NCBI GenBank assembly: GCA_024449915.1
Contig: JAMZAV010001734.1
Location: 1 to 64,000 of the forward strand
DNA: 64,000 nucleotides
Reading direction: 5' to 3'
Origin: Sweltsa coloradensis
Taxonomy: Eukaryota; Arthropoda; Insecta; Plecoptera; Chloroperlidae
Positions 22,095 through 32,437 of the stretch are shown here, one piece after another. The translations under genes and the position numbers were made by a program. Below the pieces are notes generated by a model. The model was not told the origin of the DNA. It worked only from the letters and a program-made list of their open reading frames with translations, and ran no database searches. The stretch's first letter is position 1. Every line of letters starts with the position of its first letter.

Positions 22095-25033
22095 GATAGT
22101 ACATTTATATATGTTGGAAGATATAGAACTTTCCTCGAAACAAACTTACTAAATGTACTCTATGTACACAAATAAGTTTAAGAGTTTTTGTTATTTGTTA
22201 AGATTTTAATATAAAAATAAAAACTTCCGATTTTATTTTCTATTCTAACTTTTTGTATTCCATACTTCGCACCGACAAAAACACATTTAACTATCACATA
22301 TTCACACAAAAGAAACAACTTTCAAACAAACTTATTGTGCTTTGTCGCAGTAAAACCCCTTAGTAATCTCGTGCAGCAACAATAAACAAACCCCCCACTT
22401 TTACGTCTTTGTCTAGTTTCAAATATTTTCCTCGACATTACAGAACGAAGGTGTGTTCAAAGACATTGCAGCTTCTACGACCGGTGCTTAAAGTAAGTAC
22501 ACTTAGCATGTTGGTCGTTTTACGATGCTTTGAAATTTTACGTGGGAATTGCCGTAAACTTAAGTAAGATGCAGTAGTTATACTAGGAGCTTAAGTTGTT
22601 TTATAGGTTACCCGTTGAGTGCCTACGTTATAAGTTGACAGTTTATTTAAACAGTAAGTATCAAACAACAATAATCTGAACACTACATATACTTTAATAG
22701 CTGTGTATTTAAATTGTTTGCTACTATTTAGAAACTAATCTTCAATTAAATTTTAGTATGTTTTGAATATTTCTTCGGATCTAATTTGAATAAGGTACAC
22801 GATCGAGCTAAATTTACATTTCTGAATTGTGTTAAATATTATGAATAAAATTCTAGATATTAATTATTTATGGATGGCTGTTATTTATATTTTGTATGAC
22901 TTGTTACAGAAACGATATTCAAAATGAATAACAACATATTTTAGCTAAATAACCTTTATTAACCAAATATGGCAGGATTATATTTATTATGCAACACGTC
23001 ACAAGAAAATAATTATAACTTAATGAATAGATCTATTATAACTTACTTTTTATCACACATGAATGATGATGTGTGATGGTATGTTCATTCACTAAGGTGC
23101 AAAATGTACACTTTAAAAATAACCTTTTCCATCGAATAACGTTTTTATTTAAACAAAATTTTGTTTATTGTTGAACATAACAAAACATGAATAAACTAAA
23201 CTTAAACTAAACGTGGTACAAGATAAAAATATATGCATCAACAACAGAAATTTTACATAGTGGGATATCATAAAATGTATTAGTCATGGTAAAAATTTGA
23301 AATGTCAAGAATGGGTAAGGTAAGGGAGTTGTAGGTGAAGATTGAACGGTTCAAAAAAGGATAATTTCAAAACGAGAAAAAGATAAATAAAATACATGAT
23401 CGATCTGGTTAGTCGGGATGGTACGTGCATGGAGAAGATAAACAATGAAGGTCAAAGATTACAATTCACTAGTAATTGACGATTTCATAAATAAAACAAT
23501 TAACCTTAAATTATAGCAGAGACCGGTACTATAGATCCGCTACTTTACCATTGATTTGTCGTATTATATGTATAATGTATGTATACACATATTTCGTACA
23601 CATATTCAATTGCTAACATAAAGAAAGATAGCGACGTAGATGAATACATATCATTCATAATGTTATAACACTCCAGACATCTTTGCTTGACGTAGTCTTT
23701 CGGAATAACTGAAAGTTCTAAGAAAAGCAAACAGTGAAATTTGATTATCTCTGAAAGCTTGTGTTTATTCTAAACCCACTTTGGTCTCGCAATGCAGTCT
23801 GGGAATGATAGGATTATCCACTTTCCGTGCGGTAATTACATTCCGATATCGACGTCTACCAGGACCAGCCCTAGTCGAGTTCCTATAGGGCCTATACACC
23901 AAGTAGCGTCTTAATTAAATGTAAGAGATAATACTATTATCCAGAGCGCATAAATTGAGAAAAGCCGGAGAAGAATGGGGGGGGGAGAGGTGGTCTGTGG
24001 GGGCTGGGGGCGGGGGGCAGTTGGGGCAGGAAGGGGCTGACTTTAAGTAATTGTACTAAGGGATGTAATCAAGATGGAACACTGAATATGCGCAAATCTC
24101 AGGCACAGACTACTTGAATATTAGACTAGGCTAGTCATGACGACGGAGCATGTGGACGCCATAGCAACGGTGAGTTTGACTCTTACAAAAAGTTGAAAAC
24201 TTTGAATAAAATACGCATTGGCACAACATTTTATCATTACAAGCACGGAAGGGATGTGATTTGATTAAAACGTACTTTTGAGGCTTAGATGTGGCTCAAA
24301 ACCGACGCTGCGTGTTTCGACTGGTGTACTTTCGTACTTTTCGGATTACTCGCAGGAAAATCAACATTTATTTTGTTAATTATCAGAAAATTAAATTCCC
24401 GTGTATCGTGCCGGTTTCTCGTGTTTTATGATTATTTCCAAATTAATTTCAAATCGGAAACGGCAACTCCGAGTTTGACAATTGTTTTTTTCGTCTGTTG
24501 CATTCTAGTTACGGCTATAAAATTTTGCAGCTTTTGTAATTTTTTGCGAAATCACGGATGAACAAATCTAATTTAGGAATGGATACTAGATAATGAGTCT
24601 TTAAGGAATTCGTTAATGGAGTAATATTCTGAAGACTTTGGCCATTATTTTACAAAACCATTCATTCATTCAAGGCACTGTATTTCATAAAAAAACTTCT
24701 TCAGGAATCAATAAAGTAGGAGTTTACACTATCTTTTAATTGTCACCTAATGTATATTATTTTCTAAAAGAGATTTGAAATTTTTTTAATCATTTTTCTA
24801 TTCAATTCAAATGACTTATTTTTATTATGGTTAAATTTAATATATTTGGATTTTTTTATGTGAGCCATGTTATAAGCTAGGCTTATAATGCTTGTTGTTT
24901 GAATGTTTGTATTGTGGGTTCTTTTGTGTTTAATTGTTGAGTTTTTATAAAGTGTTTGACTATCTATTTCTGTTTAAACTTATGTTAAGCACATTATTGT
25001 TAATTTTAATCACCTACTTTAATATCAAGTTTA
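22095..25033. other. Unassigned DNA
   Basis: Holds a 9-bp-arm hairpin (ATCACACAT ... ATGTGTGAT) at about 23052-23077 and a G-rich stretch at 23978-24030. The 90-codon plus frame at 24289-24561 is hydrophobic and cysteine-rich, but no domain is recognised and it is not called a gene. Confidence 0.4.
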
Positions 25034-25035
25034 TC

Positions 25036-25890
<855 letters not shown>

Positions 25891-25984
25891 TCGTTGTGAT
25901 ATTCCTAATGATTGTACCAATGATCATTAAATAATAATAAATAAATCAAATATAACAACTGCAATTAAAATTTATAAAAATTTT

Positions 25985-26225
25985 ATCGTGGGAAACCTGT
26001 TATAGGGTGCAATCAGACCCTCTTCAGGTGTCTAACTAGGTATGTTGCGGATTTGTGAAGGGATGTCCAAGGACTGTTTAAGAGGACTTAATGCCTTGTA
26101 TTCGCATTAACGACTATGGAAAAGCTCGGAAAAAAATCAGTCAGGATTGCCGGTCTCAACAGGATTTGAACCCGGGACCTCCCGAATCAGAGTCGCGCGC
26201 TTAGCGCCCGAGCCAACACTGTCGG
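25985..26225 (-). mobile_element. SINE-3, near full length
   Basis: The minus strand begins with a tRNA-like head: GTTGGCTCGGGCGCTAAGCG (A-box region) and GGTCCCGGGTTCAAATCC (B-box). It continues into CGGCAATCCTGACTGA, CGTTAATGCGAATACAAGG, TCTTAAACAGTCCTTGG, CATACCTAGTTAGACACCTG and a TTTCCCACGA end. It is the best template in the window for the family, about 240 bp. Confidence 0.85.
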
Positions 26226-26229
26226 TAAC

Positions 26230-26918
26230 TGCAATTAGTTTATAATTTGTTCAATGTATTTACTTTTTATTTATTAAGCTGGAGCCTGTGGTCACCCAAC
26301 AAAGGTTAGTCAGCAGCCAATAAATTGGTTTTCTCTTTCCTTTTCATATAAGGAATTATCTTTTAGCTTGATTTTGACGGATATAGGATTAGGTAATACT
26401 TTTAAATTAGTTTATTAAATGCAAGTACCAAAGTTCAACGCTATGACAAAACAAGCGCCATGTATATCAACCTGATTAATGTACGTGCATAGGTTGATCA
26501 TCAAAATTGAATATCATTTGAGCCAATTTATTTTAATGTCCGATTTTTATTGCCAGCTTTTAACGGTCGTGGACAGATAAAGTCGTAAATTTATTATTTT
26601 AACTGACGTCCGCGGATTCAAACGGGAGTAAAATGTTTGTTCTGACTCTAAAGCAGATTTATCAGAATAATAAAATGAATTCGTTGGATAAAAACGGTTG
26701 GTGGTAGTGCTGATTCACAGCTAGGCCAGGGGTAAAATTTGCCCAGAGCATGGCTCTGCTAATCGTACAAGGCGATTCAAGAGAAACAGTACAACTCGCA
26801 AACATCAGCTAGTATAGAGAGGAGTAGGCCCTATATTACTCCCCGAAACTAGAGGCGAGCTCTGGCAATCGTCGTCGGGGACCTTGCCCCCTTCCCTTGA
26901 CGACCCCTCGACGACGAG
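26230..26918. other. Unassigned DNA
   Basis: Unique-looking sequence with a GC-richer patch at 26730-26925 containing GACGAC repeats. No domain or repeat recognised. Confidence 0.4.
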
Positions 26919-26920
26919 GA

Positions 26921-28700
26921 CAATAATAATAATTCTTTATTTCATATTGATCGTGTACATGGTACAGATATGCACTGCTCCGAAGAGAGTGTGAAATAGT
27001 AGATATTCTTATACACAGATATACTTTATATACTTAGGTATCTATTCTAGGTAGAGCATATTTAAAAATACTTATAATAATTATAATTCAGTCTAGAACA
27101 AAAGTTTAATAACATAAAAGGGTAAGTTTAAGTTGACAAAACATTATACTGACAAGCATATAAAACATACCCAAGGCATAGTGCAGGGTGCTGACATAAT
27201 AAAAGACTGTTTATTAGTTTAGTTTTGTCGGTCATTCTGATTTACAAATTCATCAATAGAATAAAAACACTTGTCAAGCAGAAATGATTTTACTCTAGCC
27301 TTAAAAATTATGTGCCTGCTTGTATTTATGAGTTTGATGTCTGCTGGTAATTTGTTATAGAGGGCTGAGCATAGAGCCAATGGTCCTTTGGTAAACTTGG
27401 ATGTGCTGAAAGAGTCGATATGAATGTTGATTTGCGAGCGTGTGCCATGGTGATGAATTTGTGAATTGCGGGGAAACCATTCAGGATTATTGTGAACAAA
27501 GATTACACAGATTTGAATAAGGATACATGGAAGAGTCAGTATTTTTAGATTTCTAAATAATTCTTTACAGGATTTTCTCCTATTGGCTCCAACCATGATT
27601 CTGATGGCTCGCTTTTGAATGCGAAAGAACACGGATTGCTTGCGATGAGGCGCCCCAGAACATTAGTCCGTATGCTATATGCGAGTGGATATGAGCGTAA
27701 TATACCGCTAGCAAAGTTTGCGAATTTACAATTTGTTTCAGCTTTCTAAGCATGAAGCAACGACTTCTCAATTTAGACGAAACTTTTTCAATCTGGGGAG
27801 ACCAATCCAGAGTTGCTGTGATGGCTAGACCTAAGAATTCAACTAACTCGGAGCAAGCAATGCTTTTTGAGTTAAGACGTATTAGAGGGCTTGAGTTTAC
27901 TGGAGAGTGTGGAGAATGAAAGTTTAAGACAAATGATTTGGAGGTTTGAAGAGCTAAAAGATTTGTGGTACAGTATTTGGACATGTTATCTACCCCCTTG
28001 TTGGCCATTTTGATAAGATTGTTAACTAAGGGGAAGGTGCTGTAAAGAGTTGGCTGGAATCGTCCACATACTGTGTTAACGAGCCGAAATCAAAGATTAC
28101 CGCAATGCCACTTACATAGAGAAGAAAAAACGCTGGACCCAGAATAGTGCCCTGCGGGACACCGCTAAGAAGGTATCGTGGAAGGGACTTGACATTGGCA
28201 TGAGTGTTGTTGACAATATCCTTAACTTCTACTACTTGTACTCTGTTAGACAGATAGGATTTTACCCAGTCATAAGCTATGCCTCTAATGCCAACTGAGT
28301 GGAGTCTACCGAGTAGGATATTATGATCAATGGTGTCAAAAGCTTTGCTTAAGTCGTAAAACACGCCTATTGCAGAGTCACCGCGATCTAGGGCTGAATA
28401 AAACATTTGAAAGAAATTCGAACATTGCAGTGATAGTGGATTTGCCTTTTGATAGCCATGTTGATTGGCAGGGAGAATCTTGTGCTTATCAATAAATGAC
28501 ATTAATCTGTTGTGAAATGTTCTTTCAAAAATTTTGCAAACGTAGAAATTAATGAGATTGGTCTGTAGCTATTTGGGTCACTTTTCTTTCCCTTCTGTTT
28601 ATAGAGAGGGATCACTTTGGCTTGTTTTAGCTTATCGGGAAAGATACCAGACGATGACAAAGACGATGACGACCGCGACGTGAGAAACCCCCCTTCCACC
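26921..28700 (-). pseudogene. 5'-truncated LINE reverse transcriptase relic
   Basis: Minus-strand relic of a jockey/CR1-type LINE ORF2, readable in four frame segments. (1) 28699-28502: KVIPLYK and NSYRPISLIS, the first RT motifs. (2) 28502-28026: DLSKAFDTIDH (catalytic block), GVPQGTILGP and YVDD with its two aspartates. (3) 28008-27580: thumb region, SELVEFLGL and the HSHIAYG motif. (4) 27632-27219: C-terminal part with RIQKRAIRIM, GTRSQ and FTKGPLALCSALYNKLP, ending at a stop near 27219. A 3' UTR of about 300 bp follows, with AAATAAAGAATTATT and a short (ATT)n tail at about 26921. The endonuclease domain is missing: the copy begins at about 28700, as usual for target-primed integration. 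Frameshifts near 28502, 28010 and 27600 make it inactive. The clade is judged by eye. Confidence 0.85.
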
Positions 28701-28744
28701 CTTAGCCGTGGTTGATTCTAACCAGCATGGGCCCCTCCTCCCCA

Positions 28745-28800
28745 CATCCCCTAGGCTAGAGTGGTGCATTATGACCTAACGGTTGACGCGTCCAAATTAA
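28745..28800 (+). repeat. Short fragment shared with 60.3 and 60.9 kb
   Basis: CTAGGCTAGAGTGGTGCATT and the GTTGACGCGTCC block match sequence inside the third Helentron-like element at 60288-60335 and 60862-60907. Too short to assign a family. Confidence 0.5.
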
Positions 28801-28804
28801 CCTA

Positions 28805-28985
28805 ACCTAACAGAGTTCAAGCGTAACACGTGGGACTCAGATTTGGGAGGTAACGGTTCGAATCCCGCCACCGACAATCCTAACTGAAGTTTTTTTTAGT
28901 TTTACTCAGTCGTTAATGAGAAAGCAAGGGATTGAGTTATCTTTTAGAGCCCTTGGACATCACTCCACAATTAACCTTGCACCAA
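28805..28985 (+). mobile_element. SINE-3 copy
   Basis: B-box GGTTCGAATCCCGCC is followed by CGACAATCCTAACTGAAG, CTCAGTCGTTAATGAG, AAGGGATTGAGTTATC and GAGCCCTTGGACATCAC. The tRNA-like head is decayed and the end is truncated at about 28985. Confidence 0.8.
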
Positions 28986-29039
28986 AGTTTTTTGTAAATA
29001 ATGTAGCTGAGTGTAGCACAACTCGTATCAAATATTTAA

Positions 29040-29275
29040 TTTGATGTCGAAAGGATGGAAAGAGAGAGATTACCGAGAAGGATGATGGAGTTGGAAATTC
29101 CAGGTAGGAGGCCAAGGGGCAGATAAAGACAACGATGGCAGGATAATGTGAGAAAAGATGTGGATCAGCGAGGAGGAGACTGGAATGTGGTGGAAGGAGA
29201 GGAGTGGTGGCAGGACAGAAGAAGATGGAGAGGCCTGTCTTCAATGCCGACCCAACGCAGAGTTGGACGTGGCAA
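29040..29275 (+). pseudogene. C-terminal relic of an RTE-like LINE polyprotein
   Basis: From 29046 one plus-strand frame reads an arginine-rich tail: VERMERERLPRRMMELEIPG, then RRPRGR, a stop at 29124-29126, RQRWQDNVRKDV, a run of acidic and tryptophan residues, DRRRWRGLSSMPTQRR and VGRGN. This is the familiar basic, tryptophan-containing C-terminus (LP-R, GRRPRGRP, RW-D-V--D) of endonuclease/reverse-transcriptase proteins of RTE-type LINEs (family knowledge). The internal stop and absence of the RT core make it a dead 3' fragment. It lies in opposite orientation to the neighbouring LINE relic. An AATAAATG stretch follows at about 29297, near where the element should end. Confidence 0.7.
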
Positions 29276-29563
29276 CAGAATAATGATCATTTCAAATAAA
29301 TGTTTGATTGATTGATCTTTTTTTCAAATTGTTTGTATACATACATACATTTTGATATTTATATGCTCCAATAAGAGTAAGTAAGAGGCTTGGTATTTTC
29401 TTAGGGCCGGATCCACAAAATCATAAACTCCAGTTTTATTCAGTTATCTGCCAGTTAGGAAGATGAATCTTTCACTAACTTTAAGCTATACTTTAAATCC
29501 TGGTTACCATGGAATGTTTCTGATTTTAATCTTCAGATATAAGACAACTGCAAGTTAGCTAAC

Positions 29564-30160
29564 TTAGGCTGTTCCACCCTGTTAATCCATTTTCTAAAAT
29601 ATGCAACTATGTAAAAATATAGTAAATGAAATTGAAACATGGTACTATTAGAACACTAAAAAAGGTTTTTTCATTTTTTTCTGATCGGGCATACGGCAAA
29701 TGTTGCATCTTCAAAATTGTTTTTAACTGCAATTACATGTAGCACAGCGCTCAACGTAGATAGTTGTGTTTGTGTGAGATTTATGTTTGACTGTTTTTCT
29801 TGTCCCCTGCGAATTTTTCTGTTTCCCGGTACAATTTGACAAAAAATACCGGTTATCTAAAAAATTCATGGAACATACCAAATTGAAAAATCCCATATTT
29901 TCTCTTTGATAAGTTCAAGAAAAACAGTCAAACATTAATGTCACAGAAACACAACTATCTACGTTGAGCGCTGTGCTATATGTAATTGCAGTTAGAAAAT
30001 TTTGAAGATGCAATATTGGCCGTATGCCCGAGCAGAAAAATTGTAAAAAAAAACAACATTTTTTTGGTATTCTAATAGTACCAGGTTTCAATTTCATTTA
30101 CTATATTTTTCTACATGTTTCATATTTTATAAAACGGAAAAACAGGGTGGAACAGCCTTA
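29564..30160. mobile_element. Foldback TIR element with TTA target duplication
   Basis: Element 29567-30157 starts GGCTGTTCCACCCTGTT and ends AACAGGGTGGAACAGCC, flanked on each side by TTA. The two arms match over about 240 bp each (29567-29808 and 29920-30157). Shared blocks include GTACTATTAGAA, GGGCATACGGC, CACAGCGCTCAACGTAGATA and TTTGACTGTTTTTCTTG, around a loop of about 110 bp. A TTA duplication and GG-initial TIR fit PIF/Harbinger (inference). It has no coding capacity. Confidence 0.85.
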
Positions 30161-30204
30161 AGCCTAAATTTTTTTTGATTTGATTTTTTTTTGATAAATT
30201 TTGA

Positions 30205-30298
30205 TTTAAAGTCCCCCACTGAAAATCAGTTATATAACTGAGTGGGTAGACTCTAAATAAAATTTTTATTATTATTATTATTATATTATTATTATTTA
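30205..30298 (+). mobile_element. SINE-1 3' end
   Basis: GTCCCCCACTGAAAATCAGT, then the palindrome CAGTTATATAACTG, AGTGGGTAGACTCTAAATAA and an (ATT)n tail. Only the 3' core is retained. It lies 45 bp past the foldback element. Confidence 0.85.
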
Positions 30299-30424
30299 TA
30301 CGTTTGGTGAAACCGCTCTTAAATATATAAGTATAAGTTTTGTGTCAAACAAGACCGAGAACAATTGATTGTCACAGAATATGAACCCTTATTCTTCCTC
30401 GCTTGATTTTAGCTTTATTAATGT

Positions 30425-30650
30425 GGAGGTGGCGAGTACACACACATTCAAACTTTACGAAGAGAGTTTTGACCCGCCCCCTTAACCCAGGGTCAAAACC
30501 TTATCATCCTTGATGAAGGACAGTGACAACAAGAAATCGCATTTCAATCAGAGGTCATGTTCTGTTTTTTGCGTGAGATGATGACACGCGCAGACGAACG
30601 GACAGAAAAGTGATGTATATTACGGAACTTTACTCCCCAAAACTTTCGAA
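30425..30650 (+). repeat. Dispersed repeat E, copy 5
   Basis: GAGGTGGCGAGT-like start, then CCTTATCATCCTTGATGAAG, TCAGAGGTCATGTTCTGTTT, GCGTGAGATGATGACACG, GAACGGACAGAAAAGTGATG and a CTCCCCAAAA end. Confidence 0.75.
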
Positions 30651-30865
30651 CACACGAAACCTAAACGTTAGAGTCCCACGCTTTTCTAAAAAACTTTCTT
30701 GCTTTTCATAAAATATATACTTCCGTTAGTTCATGCGGTTTATATGCGTGATCAAACGTAACTTATTTCTTAAAGGTCAACATTTTCTTGCGAATAGGGT
30801 CGTAAAACTTGCCGATTCATAGTTAGTTCACTTTGAGTTTAGACTAAGATAAAAAGTAGGCCTAG

Positions 30866-30983
30866 TTACACGAGTGACCAGGGGCTGGATGATAAGTGAG
30901 AGGTCAGGCCTGCTACCGTGGGACCGCCAGTCACGGCCACCTCGGCAATAAACTCGAGCACGGAAGGGTATTTATGCTCTGGC
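30866..30983 (-). CDS. Possible terminal coding exon (hypothetical)
   Basis: No family recognised. On the minus strand a long (CT)n tract (31067-31011) followed by TTTGCTAG makes a plausible 3' splice site at 30984. After one base a frame encodes 38 residues, PEHKYPSVLEFIAEVAVTGG then PTVAGLTSHLSSSPWSLV, ending at a TAA at 30866-30868. The segment is visibly richer in GC, especially at third positions, than anything within several kilobases. No upstream exon, no downstream AATAAA and no domain were found. It could equally be an unrelated GC-rich patch or part of an unrecognised mobile element. Confidence 0.25.
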
Positions 30984-31010
30984 CTAGCAAACACCACGGA
31001 AAACACGCAC

Positions 31011-31022
31011 GAGAGAGAGAGA

Positions 31023-31067
<45 letters not shown>
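31011..31067. repeat. (GA)n microsatellite
   Basis: About 57 bp of near-pure GA dinucleotide with one GGG interruption. It is a (CT)n tract on the minus strand upstream of the possible exon. Confidence 0.95.
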
Positions 31068-31074
<7 letters not shown>

Positions 31075-31170
31075 TGTGTTCCAATGTGATTTTGCCCTGC
31101 TAGCCTCTGAAAACTACCCACCCTAGCCGGTTTCGCTACCTATTTACACTATTAGTAGAGATTTTTGTGC

Positions 31171-32437
31171 TCCTTTATGGTTACCGGTAAGTATACTTAC
31201 TACCACGTTTCAAAATCTATACAATTAAATCTGCCGATTTATCAAACTTTTTGCACGGGTAAAAAACTGCATTGCTTTGTTTGGAACTGGTAGAATTTTT
31301 CCATACTAGGAAAACGCTTAAGTCCCGCCGCGTTGTTGGATGAGCGTAATTGATGCATTGAGCTGCCATGTGTTATGCGGATTTTCTGTTGTTCTGTGAA
31401 AAAATCATTACTGGTGAAGATTTTTTTAAAATTTAATTTAATTTAATTAAATTAAAATTAACTTAATTTTTTTTTAATTAATCGTTATTTTTAAAAAAGA
31501 AAAAAATCGTAAAATTGCAATTTTCATAAAAAATAATCATTCGATTGCGCTCAAATTTTACACGAATATATTAATTCATAAAATTAAGGTTTTGTGAAAA
31601 AATCATTACAATCGGTTAAAGCATGTAGGTCAAAGAATTGTTTAAAAAAAGAAAAAAACCGTAAAAATTCGATTTTCATAAGAAAAATATTTTCGATTGC
31701 GCTCAAATTTCACACTAATATCTTAATTCATGGACTTAAGATTCTGTGAAAAAATCATAACAATCGGATAAAGCATGTAGGAGTTATAAGTAGAAGAAAT
31801 GTTTTAAAAATCGAAAAAATCGTAAAATTGCGATTTTAATGAGAAATAATTTTTCGATTGAGCTCAAAAACGTGGCAATTCTAAGTTCAGAGATTTCAAA
31901 GGCCTCCATTAAATTTCATCGCAATTGGAGTACCGGTTTAGCCGGAATCGTGCGGACAAACACACAAAAATACAAAAAAAAAGAAAAAAGAAAAAAAAAA
32001 ACATTCTGGATTTTTTTCTCCAGTGTAGTGAAATGGAATCTTCGCTTCGCTCGCAACGCTCGCTACGCTCATCCAATTAATGATTAGAAGGAATTTGGGA
32101 ATGATTCAAAAATCTAATTGTGTATAAAAACTCTCATAAATACCAATTTCAGGGATGTTCTAGATGTTTTGATTGCCTGTAAAAAATTCAATTAAAACAC
32201 TTAAAAAATATGGGGAAAAATTAAATATTGCAAGAAATCTAATTTTTGAAAATCAAATCAAATTTTGGATTTTTTAAAGTTTGATGTCATTTTGGAATCC
32301 AAAGTCAGCAATTTATTCCTAAAAGACCAAGGAAAAAATATTTTAAAAAATCTAAAATTCTTTTTAAAAATCACGAATTTCAAACTGTAAAGTAGGAATA
32401 AAACATTTTGGGTCCTTCTCTTTTGCCCAATAAAGGG
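31171..32437 (+). mobile_element. TIR element D, copy 3, split by a Helentron-like insertion
   Basis: The left part 31171-31304 matches 5431-5570 (CATTTCAAAATCTACACC-type block, GGTAGAATTTTTCC). The right part 32078-32437 continues the same order (AATGATTAGAA, AAATCTAATTGTGTATA, GGGATGTTC, TTTGATGTCATTTTGGAATC) to a GGGTTAA end. The interruption is exactly the element at 31305-32077, so D is older. Confidence 0.75.
31305..32077 (-). mobile_element. Helentron-like element HEL1, copy d (nested)
   Basis: Minus strand: 5' ATTGGATGAGCGTAGCGAGC, 3' GGCGGGACTTAAGCG then TTTTCCTAGT, with subterminal TACGCTCATCCAACAACGCG inverting the 5' end. Three internal units of about 150 bp carry CGATTGCGCTCAAATTT and AAGCATGTAGG blocks, and there is an AATTAAATT-type low-complexity patch. 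It is inserted within TIR element D between T residues, as Helentrons are known to do. Confidence 0.8.

Noticed and set aside
24289..24561. 90-codon hydrophobic cysteine-rich frame
   Set aside because: No recognisable family. Poly-T-rich DNA explains the Phe/Leu/Val content. Could be revisited with transcript data.
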